Of a stretch of DNA of 5,302 nt, positions 1-5,302 are shown one piece after another. The DNA comes from Hyphomonas sp. Its GTDB lineage: Bacteria; Pseudomonadota; Alphaproteobacteria; Caulobacterales; Hyphomonadaceae. The stretch is from positions 1-5,302 of the forward strand of contig DNFL01000395.1 of the NCBI GenBank assembly GCA_003486945.1. Direction: 5' to 3'. Under the pieces are notes generated by a model, which worked only from the letters and a program-made list of their open reading frames with translations, did not search any database and had not been told where the DNA came from. The position numbers and the translations under genes are program-made. Position 1 is the stretch's first letter. Each line of letters begins with the position of its first letter.

Positions 1-3000
1 GCAGAGGTTTTTCGAGGCACCCTTGACTGTGACCGAGCAGACATTCGCGGCGGTTTACGAGCAGGTCTGGTTGCGCTGGTATTCCGGCGTCCGCGAAGAG
101 GGATATTGGGATGACCAGGACCTGGCTCGCTGTATTCTTGACCACGACCTGGCGCCGCGAAGCTATTCGGCCGTGTTCTGCGACGAGGCCCAGGATTTCA
201 CCCGAATCGAACTCGAGGTTTTGTTGCGCCTGAGCCTGTATTCGAATCGATCGCTGCCGCCCGATGCGGTCAGCCGGGTTCCCTTCGCTTTCGCGGGAGA
301 TGAGTTCCAGACGCTCAATCCAACTGGATTCCGCTGGGATTCGGTCAAAGCAGCGTTTGTGGAGAAGTTCATCTACGAACTGGATCCGGGGCGCCGAACG
401 GAAAAAGCCGATCTCAACTACCGGGAACTCCACTACAACTACCGTTCCTCCGAGCCCATCGTCCGACTCTGCAATCTGGTTCAGGCGCTGCGGTCGGCAA
501 CCTTCGGGATTCCCGAGTTGCGGCCGCAACGGCCGTGGCTTCGCCAGCGCAATGCGCCGGCGGTGCTGTTCTATAAGTCGGGGGACGCGGGGTTCTGGTC
601 GTCATTCGGCGAGCAGGCCGGCGCTTACGTCGTCATTGTCCCCTGCAATGAAGGTGAAGAGGCCGAGTTTGTGGCGAAGGATCCAAACCTGCGGGAACAC
701 ATCGAACTCGTCGACGGCATACCCCGCAATGTGCTCAGCGCGGGCAGGGCCAAAGGCTGTGAATATCCGGCGGTCGTCATCTACGGATTCGGCGATCAGG
801 CGGACAAGGACTTCTGTGCACCGCTCGGCGAAACCACGGCAGGAGACGCCGATTCGAGGCAGTTGCTTTCTCTCCAGTACTTCATCAATCGAGTGTATGT
901 CGCCGTCTCAAGACCGAAGTCGCGGTTAGTAATTGTGGATGGTGACGATGGACTCCGGAAACTGTGGCTCATCGCAAAGGACGAGTTCGCGCGTGAGCGG
1001 CTGGTCGGAGCGCTCAAACGCGGAGCGGAAGTGTGGGCGTCGGAGATCGGGGGCATGGTGGTAGGTCGCCCCGGCGACCTATCGCGCGATGACGTTCCCG
1101 ACCGCCTTGAGAACGCGCGAGCGTTCGAGGAGGACGGCCGCGCGCGGCGGGATGCCTATTTGATGATGCAAGCGGCAAGCGCGTACCGAGAATCCGACGA
1201 CATTGCAAAGTGGCGCGAGTGCCGCGCCAGGGCGTTGGATTTCGAAGACAAGGCGCTGGAATCCGGGACGGCCTACGCCGAAGCCGGCCTGCTCGAAGAC
1301 GCTCGACGCTGCCTGTGGCGTGCCGAACGCCCAGGTTGGCTCAAGCTGATCGAACTGACCAACGATCATCCCGAACTGCTCGCATCGATCGAGGTTCAAT
1401 GGGCCAAGGCGATTCAATCGAAGCCCGACGTTCGCACGGCAACAGACGTGATCGAGCGCTTCCTTCAGCGGACGGACAATGACCCGCGTTTCGCCCAGGC
1501 CAGTTACGGAGAACCGATCTGGCAGGCAGCAGTGGAGGCGCTGCTCGACCGGCTGGTCGGCCAGGCGGTTCTGAGCATTCCGAAGGCCGTCGCGGCCGGC
1601 ATGCTGCAGATGCTCGACAGGCTCGAAGGATTTGGGATTCGGGTCGCGCCTAAGCTGCTTGCCGAATTCTGCTTCGTTGCCGAAGAGTACAAGCGCGCTG
1701 CGGATGGCTGGGAGGAGCAGGGGGACCGGCGAAGTGCGCGTTATTTCGAGGCGCGCGCGAAGTCGTCGCCGTATCCCGAATGCCTGGAATTCTGGGGTCG
1801 ACTGAATGGTCACGAGCGGATTTCTTCAGAGTTCGAGGCGCATCCGTCCACCGTGCTCAACGCGGCGGATTCCTCCACCGTAATCGCCGCCCTGCTAAAG
1901 CTCGACAAGCTGGATCGAGCGCTGGCGTTGGCGACCCAATCAGGGTCCGGCGACGGAGCCCTTGCGGTGGCGCTGGCAGCGCATCGAGAGCGGAAAGACG
2001 ATCTGGCGAACCATGCGCTGACGTTATCGATGGCCATTTTCGTGGAGCAAGGGGAGTGGGATTCCGTGACGTCTTTCGTTGCGAACGGCGCGCTGGGCAA
2101 TGGCGAAGAGTGGCGGGACAAAGAAGTCCGTTCCTGGCTGAAGGACATGGCGTTTGACCTGAAGATCAGCTTGGTCAAGGCGCTTGCGCGCTCGGACAAG
2201 CTGCCTTCTGCGCCTCCTCGATCCGAAAAGATCATAAGCCAGTTCCTAAAGGATTTCCTCCGGGTGAAGGACAACAAATGGAACATGCATATCAGCTACC
2301 TAGAGGCCGGCGCAGCTCATGAGCGTACCGGGCGTATAACCGATTCGCTGATGTTCTACGAGGCGGCTTTGCGCGAAAATCTTCGTAGCAAGGAGCAGTT
2401 GCAGATTCGTATGCGCTGGCTCGCGGTCAAGTCGCGGCAACTCCAGTACGAGCGCTCCCGGCAGAAGAGCGACCCGAAGCAAGGGAAGGCCATTGAGGCG
2501 GAAATCCGGGTCAAGACTGAAGACTGGAAATTGGCACGTCCCGCTGAGCTTCCGGAGTATCCGGACTTTGAAGCGCAAGACCCGATCGGCACGCTGGAGA
2601 AGACTACCACATACGACATTAGGCGCGCCCCGGTCGCCAGTGCGATTGAGGGGCTCGTCAACCCGCCGCAGACTCATGCCGGCCCTGCCCTTCCCGTGGG
2701 AGTTCTGCGGAAAGAGCAGGTTTCGTCGCCACCCGCCGTTTCTCCACGGGGCGCTGACGATGTCCGGGACGCAGCCATCGAAATTGCGGGTCTGAGGGTC
2801 GAGGTGAAGCGCGACAAGAAACTCTGTCTCCTAACGCATCTGGAAACCATGGATACGGCGCGCCTTGAATGGGCTGGCCAGCGCGTTGTCGGTCTAGTCG
2901 ATATCAAGAACGGTGACGGGTGCTGGGAAATTCCAGCATGGGGCCTAAGCATCGAGTTACCCAACTGCGGCAGCGACGTGGCGGTACTTCGCATGTCAGG

Positions 3001-3031
3001 AATCATGATCGACCTTGCTATACGCCGGTGA
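1..3031 (+). CDS. UvrD/Rep-like SF1 helicase with TPR-like arm (5' truncated)
   Basis: This is the C-terminal part of a large superfamily 1 DNA/RNA helicase (ATP-driven strand separation or translocation, presumably cytoplasmic). The first full codon is at 2 and the frame is open to the left edge, so the real start is upstream. The TTG at 23 has no Shine-Dalgarno and is not the start; residues below count from it. Visible motifs are Walker B DEAQD (54-58), motif III GDEFQ (92-96), motif IV NYRSS (139-143), motif V AKGCEYP (243-249) and motif VI VAVSRPK (293-299, arginine finger R297). Walker A is missing because of the window edge. Residues 360-800 are alpha-helical with TPR-like stretches (about 383-432, 549-580 and 759-786). 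A Pro/Ala-rich linker (about 855-915) leads to a beta-rich end (918-1002). Family knowledge supports helicase activity. The organisation recalls TRANK1-type helicases. The biological role is unknown; defence or repair is only inferred. Helicase identity is very likely, the arm fairly likely. Confidence 0.9.
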   Translation, partial: QRFFEAPLTVTEQTFAAVYEQVWLRWYSGVREEGYWDDQDLARCILDHDLAPRSYSAVFCDEAQDFTRIELEVLLRLSLYSNRSLPPDAVSRVPFAFAGDEFQTLNPTGFRWDSVKAAFVEKFIYELDPGRRTEKADLNYRELHYNYRSSEPIVRLCNLVQALRSATFGIPELRPQRPWLRQRNAPAVLFYKSGDAGFWSSFGEQAGAYVVIVPCNEGEEAEFVAKDPNLREHIELVDGIPRNVLSAGRAKGCEYPAVVIYGFGDQADKDFCAPLGETTAGDADSRQLLSLQYFINRVYVAVSRPKSRLVIVDGDDGLRKLWLIAKDEFARERLVGALKRGAEVWASEIGGMVVGRPGDLSRDDVPDRLENARAFEEDGRARRDAYLMMQAASAYRESDDIAKWRECRARALDFEDKALESGTAYAEAGLLEDARRCLWRAERPGWLKLIELTNDHPELLASIEVQWAKAIQSKPDVRTATDVIERFLQRTDNDPRFAQASYGEPIWQAAVEALLDRLVGQAVLSIPKAVAAGMLQMLDRLEGFGIRVAPKLLAEFCFVAEEYKRAADGWEEQGDRRSARYFEARAKSSPYPECLEFWGRLNGHERISSEFEAHPSTVLNAADSSTVIAALLKLDKLDRALALATQSGSGDGALAVALAAHRERKDDLANHALTLSMAIFVEQGEWDSVTSFVANGALGNGEEWRDKEVRSWLKDMAFDLKISLVKALARSDKLPSAPPRSEKIISQFLKDFLRVKDNKWNMHISYLEAGAAHERTGRITDSLMFYEAALRENLRSKEQLQIRMRWLAVKSRQLQYERSRQKSDPKQGKAIEAEIRVKTEDWKLARPAELPEYPDFEAQDPIGTLEKTTTYDIRRAPVASAIEGLVNPPQTHAGPALPVGVLRKEQVSSPPAVSPRGADDVRDAAIEIAGLRVEVKRDKKLCLLTHLETMDTARLEWAGQRVVGLVDIKNGDGCWEIPAWGLSIELPNCGSDVAVLRMSGIMIDLAIRR

Positions 3032-3064
3032 TGAACCGTGCGGTGGTCTTGTGAGGCTCCAGAA

Positions 3065-3166
3065 ATGCCGTCGACCCGAAAAGCGAGACATCCGTTGGGG
3101 TTCATTGGTTGCTTCTGGGCCAGCAAGCAATTCACGCTCGAAACGGCTGTAGTGCTTCAAATATAG
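3065..3166 (+). CDS. Doubtful 33-codon small ORF
   Basis: The ORF runs from an ATG at 3065 to a TAG at 3164-3166. It has a GAGG (3053-3056) 8 bases upstream, which is correct Shine-Dalgarno spacing. The product begins MPSTRKARHPLGFIGC, with a basic N-terminus and then a mildly hydrophobic, aromatic middle. I recognise no family. It starts 34 bases after the helicase stop and its middle overlaps the hairpin at 3109-3130. A 33-codon ORF can easily arise by chance, so this is listed only because its ribosome binding site is well placed. It could equally be untranslated spacer or a remnant of a longer gene. Confidence 0.2.
   Translation: MPSTRKARHPLGFIGCFWASKQFTLETAVVLQI
3109..3130 (+). terminator. 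Imperfect hairpin, possible weak terminator
   Basis: TTGCTT (3109-3114) pairs with AAGCAA (3125-3130). Inside this, CTG (3115-3117) pairs with CAG (3121-3123) around a GGC loop, with one bulged C at 3124. That gives nine pairs, extendable by two G-U pairs. It begins 77 bases after the helicase stop. Only two T residues follow, so it is not a standard Rho-independent terminator. It may be an RNA-stabilising or attenuating structure, or chance. Confidence 0.25.
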
Positions 3167-3263
3167 TGGACAGCTTTATGGACGTCGGCACCTCCCGCTA
3201 TCCTTGAGCTTATTCGTTGAACGTGCGCCGTAGAGCTGCCGTATCTCTTTTCAAACGAGTAGA

Positions 3264-4373
3264 GTGAACATTTCTTCCCAAGCCACCATCACGCTGCTGT
3301 TGCCGTTTCAACGCTACCGGCTGCGTTTTTCGCATCGCCTGCTGGACAGCTTGGGGGGCGTATCGCGCTTTGTCCTTCGCGCGCTGGCCGACGGCTTGGC
3401 GCTGGAGCAGATCGCGGAAGTCACGGCCCTATCGCACATGGTGTTGCTGCAACAGATGACCTTCCTGGAGCGCCACCATTTTGTTTCCATCGCACGAGAT
3501 ACCGATGCGCCCGTGGTGACGTTACTCGAACGCGGCGCCAGGATAATTGCTGTCGAGCAATATTTGCGCCAGGGCGATCATCGAGTCTGGCTCGATAGTT
3601 TCACAGTGGACCGGAATGCGGCCCACCTTCTGGTTACGCCTGACCCCGGTAGTTTGATCCGGATTCCGCTCGGGGACTCCCGTCGAGACGCAAGGCCGGA
3701 GGTTCGCCTGCCGGTTCGCCGGTACCAATACCATTTGTTCGACGACGTGAGCCGGCTGCACAGGCTACTGGACCAGAACAAGTTGGCCGATCTCATCGGG
3801 CATTTCTGGAGCGGCGCCCAGGAGTTGATCTCGGAAGAAGTCGATTACATGGACTGCGTGCTGGCGCAAGAGACGATGGACACGCAGGACTATTACCCGC
3901 TGCGCCTGTCGGCAGGCGAGTTGCTGGACATTGCAGATACGGCGGCGGCTGGAAAAAAGGCCGCACTGCCATTGCTGCTGGTGCCGGTGCTTGAAGTGAC
4001 GTTGAAGTTCGGCCGAGCCGAGGGCTTTCCTTGGCCGGTGGCCATACCTCCCGCACGGACGTCATACCTAGAGTTGGTCACCCAGCGGCCGCTGCCACAT
4101 TTCATTTCCGACGGGCAAGCCGATCCGGCGGCGCCGGACGTTGCGGTCGTGCCAGCGGCCATCGGCACGCATCAGCCAGAACTTACCGATACGATCGTAC
4201 CCGCGGGTCTGTCCGTGACCTGCACCACAAGCCGGACCTATGCGCGGCGAACGATCGATCACCAGGCGCTGACCCGCCTGATGCACAAAGGCGCGGATGT
4301 GTTCTTGATCTCGTTCAATCAAACCGCGCGCGAAACAGAACTTGCCCCTGAAGCGGAGTTGCCATGCGAGTAG
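3264..4373 (+). CDS. Unrecognised 369-residue protein with N-terminal winged-helix-like domain
   Basis: I do not recognise this family. The start is a GTG at 3264; the only in-frame codons upstream before a TAG at 3231-3233 offer no usual start, and the Shine-Dalgarno is weak. Residues about 33-97 look like a winged helix: a first helix (VSRFVLRALADG), a second (ALEQIAEV), a recognition-type helix (residues 57-73), then a wing ending in TLLERGARI, close to the pattern seen in MarR/ArsR-like folds. Residues about 98-150 look beta-rich, 155-225 helical and acidic, and 235-350 again beta-rich with a hydrophobic LPLLLVPVLEV strand. The acidic tail (ARETELAPEAELPCE) is probably disordered. There is no nuclease, ATPase or protease motif, signal peptide or membrane helix. 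It is the first gene of a compact cassette: its stop overlaps the next start by 10 bases. Possible roles are a DNA-binding sensor/regulator or a protein-protein adaptor. Coding status is near certain; the fold is moderately likely; function is unknown. Confidence 0.6.
   Translation: MNISSQATITLLLPFQRYRLRFSHRLLDSLGGVSRFVLRALADGLALEQIAEVTALSHMVLLQQMTFLERHHFVSIARDTDAPVVTLLERGARIIAVEQYLRQGDHRVWLDSFTVDRNAAHLLVTPDPGSLIRIPLGDSRRDARPEVRLPVRRYQYHLFDDVSRLHRLLDQNKLADLIGHFWSGAQELISEEVDYMDCVLAQETMDTQDYYPLRLSAGELLDIADTAAAGKKAALPLLLVPVLEVTLKFGRAEGFPWPVAIPPARTSYLELVTQRPLPHFISDGQADPAAPDVAVVPAAIGTHQPELTDTIVPAGLSVTCTTSRTYARRTIDHQALTRLMHKGADVFLISFNQTARETELAPEAELPCE
4355..4358 (+). promoter_or_regulatory. Ribosome binding site GGAG for the 4364 gene
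   Basis: GGAG lies 5 bases before the ATG at 4364, inside the end of the preceding coding region. It fixes this ATG as the start and implies coupling of its translation to that of the upstream gene. Confidence 0.75.
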
Positions 4374-4906
4374 TAGACCTGTTTGCAGATCTGTACGAAT
4401 GGGAGGACAACGAGCGCGAGCGCGTGCATCGCATGGCGCGGGCTGGCATACACATTTACACGGCCGCGAGGCATGGCGCATCCACCGTGAGTCCCGTGGT
4501 GGTCGTCGACGCGGCGCTGGCGGTACTTGATGCGCTGGACGCCTATGTTGGGTATAGAAGAGCCAAGGAAGTTACCCGGCAACTGGAGATCGAAGGGGAC
4601 ACCCTGCGCCGGTTGCTGGAGGAGTTGTATGAGCAGCAGGAAATCAATGCAAAAGTCATGGATGAAAGGCATGCGCAAACAGTCAGCTCGTTGCGCGCGC
4701 GCCTGTCTGTCATTGCCGGGGAAATCGTGATAAGCAGAGATACCTTCGACAGCCTAACAATGCAAGCGAAGAGCATGGGGGGCGCTATTGGCGCGCTGCG
4801 CGTGAATTCGGCGCCGAACTGCGCATATCTGTTAAAGCTGGAGCGCGCGTATTACGACCTGGTCGATCTGCAGCTGCAGACCATGATGAATGCTGTGAAA
4901 GAGTGA
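4364..4906 (+). CDS. Unrecognised 180-residue helical protein
   Basis: I do not recognise this family. The ATG at 4364 lies within the end of the previous gene (10-base overlap) and has a GGAG 5 bases upstream, so translation is probably coupled. The protein is almost entirely predicted helix by eye. An N-terminal acidic/basic stretch (residues 1-28) is followed by a hydrophobic segment at about 39-63 (including SPVVVVDAALAVLDALDAYV). That segment carries three Asp residues and so looks amphipathic rather than a clean transmembrane helix. A charged coiled-coil-like region spans about 64-120, including LRRLLEELYEQQEINAKVMD, and the C-terminal helix (153-180) is rich in Leu, Tyr and Met. No catalytic motif, Cys cluster or signal peptide is seen. 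It is followed after 12 bases by another helical protein in the same frame. A structural or membrane-associated partner in a complex is plausible but inferred. Coding status is very likely. Confidence 0.9.
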   Translation: MRVVDLFADLYEWEDNERERVHRMARAGIHIYTAARHGASTVSPVVVVDAALAVLDALDAYVGYRRAKEVTRQLEIEGDTLRRLLEELYEQQEINAKVMDERHAQTVSSLRARLSVIAGEIVISRDTFDSLTMQAKSMGGAIGALRVNSAPNCAYLLKLERAYYDLVDLQLQTMMNAVKE

Positions 4907-4909
4907 GGA
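4905..4909 (+). promoter_or_regulatory. Ribosome binding site GAGGA for the 4919 gene
   Basis: GAGGA overlaps the TGA of the preceding gene and lies 9 bases before the ATG at 4919. It favours this start over the GTG at 4903, which sits in a different frame. Confidence 0.75.
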
Positions 4910-4918
4910 TACCCTACA

Positions 4919-5302
4919 ATGAAGAAGCCAACACCGAAGCAGGGCACGCAGAAGGACGAAGCGGGCAAGAGCACCGGGAGCAAGACCAATGCGCAGACGG
5001 TGAACAAGGCGCTCGATATCGGCAAAGGCATTGTCTCGGTCAGCAGCGGCCTGATAGACCTGGGCAAGGAGAAGGAAAAGACCAACCAAGTTTGCATAAA
5101 GGCAGCTGCCGACATCGAAGTTGCCCGGCAGACCACCGAGCGGCATCGCCTTTCCGCCAACGTGGCGCACGATGAAATCGCCCGATTGCGCGAAAAGGAC
5201 GACAAGGATTTCCAGACGGCGATGGTAAAGCTTGCCATCGAGCGCGATGACAAGGCATCCCAGAATCGCATTCGTGAAAGCTTAGTCCAACGGCTTGTAC
5301 AG
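4919..5302 (+). CDS. Unrecognised Lys/Glu-rich helical protein (3' truncated)
   Basis: The reading frame opens with an ATG at 4919, has a GAGGA 9 bases upstream, and stays open for 128 codons to the right edge, so the gene continues beyond the window. I recognise no family. The first 27 residues are polar and Lys-rich (starts MKKPTPKQGTQKDEAGK), probably disordered. Residues about 29-49 form a mildly hydrophobic Gly/Ser-containing segment (ALDIGKGIVSVSSGLIDLG) that might contact membrane or a partner. From about 50 onward it is strongly charged helix with likely coiled coil (KAAADIEVARQTTERHRL, DEIARLREKDDKDF). GC-rich third codon positions support real coding. It follows the 4364 gene by 12 bases in the same frame, so the pair are probably co-translated partners. 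With the C-terminus missing, a catalytic or effector domain could lie downstream. Coding status is likely; function is unknown. Confidence 0.8.
   Translation, partial: MKKPTPKQGTQKDEAGKSTGSKTNAQTVNKALDIGKGIVSVSSGLIDLGKEKEKTNQVCIKAAADIEVARQTTERHRLSANVAHDEIARLREKDDKDFQTAMVKLAIERDDKASQNRIRESLVQRLVQ

Larger units (their letters stand above)
3032..3263. other. Intergenic stretch between helicase and three-gene cassette
   Basis: This is a gap of 232 bases without a convincing gene. Part of it is AT-richer than the flanking genes: 27 of 60 bases are G or C at 3121-3180. It contains an imperfect hairpin at 3109-3130, a doubtful 33-codon ORF at 3065-3166, and a TATAGT at 3162-3167 that would fit a -10 box but lacks a -35 partner at 16-18 bases. 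A TTGAAC at 3217-3222 has only a poor -10 (around 3241-3247). Because the downstream cassette starts after this gap, its promoter probably lies here, but I cannot place it. Confidence 0.6.

Noticed and set aside
23..25. TTG as the start of the helicase gene
   Set aside because: The frame is open upstream to the edge, there is no Shine-Dalgarno, and an SF1 helicase needs the Walker A region that must lie further upstream.
264..929. Second + strand frame of 221 codons inside the helicase motifs
   Set aside because: The overlapping frame carries helicase motifs III to VI; this one is Arg/Ser-rich low-complexity sequence.
1079..1813. Antisense ORF of 244 codons inside the helicase gene
   Set aside because: It lies opposite clear helicase coding sequence, has no recognisable domain and an Arg/Leu-rich composition typical of a high-GC shadow frame.
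3162..3173. TATAGTGGACAG as a -10 box or as an insertion-sequence end
   Set aside because: There is no -35 partner at proper spacing, and no matching inverted copy or transposase remnant is present in the window.
4068..4481. Antisense ORF of 137 codons across the junction of the first two cassette genes
   Set aside because: It opposes two well-supported genes and shows no domain or ribosome binding site.
4868..4879. Nested palindrome CTGCAGCTGCAG
   Set aside because: It encodes Leu-Gln-Leu-Gln within the helical C-terminus of the 4364 gene and is explained by codon choice.
4903..5175. GTG-started ORF overlapping the preceding stop as GTGA
   Set aside because: The classical overlap is tempting, but the product is Gln/Arg/Gly-rich and low complexity, while the 4919 frame has a good ribosome binding site, GC-rich third positions and stays open to the edge.

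Overview
The window looks like an accessory, possibly defence-type, region of a high-GC (roughly 60%) bacterium. GC-rich third codon positions and an Arg/Ala-rich proteome suggest a proteobacterium, perhaps a beta- or gammaproteobacterium. That taxonomic guess rests on composition alone. All the genes I can support are on the + strand. There is no tRNA, rRNA, CRISPR array, integrase, or complete insertion sequence.

Region 1 (1-3031) is the 3' part of a very large gene that is open at the left edge. It encodes a UvrD/Rep-like superfamily 1 helicase. Motifs II to VI are visible (DEAQD, GDEFQ, NYRSS, AKGCEYP, VAVSRPK), but the Walker A end lies outside the window. The helicase core is followed by a long alpha-helical arm with TPR-like repeats, a Pro/Ala-rich linker and a small beta-rich C-terminal domain. 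The layout recalls the SF1 helicase plus TPR combination seen in eukaryotic TRANK1-type proteins and large uncharacterised bacterial helicases.

Region 2 (3032-3263) is a 232-base intergenic stretch that is locally AT-richer. It holds an imperfect hairpin without a good U-tract and a doubtful 33-codon ORF. I see no convincing promoter.

Region 3 (3264-5302) is a tightly packed three-gene cassette. It encodes a 369-residue protein with an N-terminal winged-helix-like domain, a 180-residue helical protein whose start overlaps the previous stop by 10 bases, and a Lys/Glu-rich helical protein that runs off the right edge. The last two genes are in the same reading frame, separated by one TGA and four sense codons. 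I do not recognise any of the three as a named family. Their spacing and overlap argue that they are co-translated and work together, probably as a complex. Whether the helicase belongs to the same system cannot be decided here. The cassette, whose 3' end is missing, is the best candidate for something undescribed.
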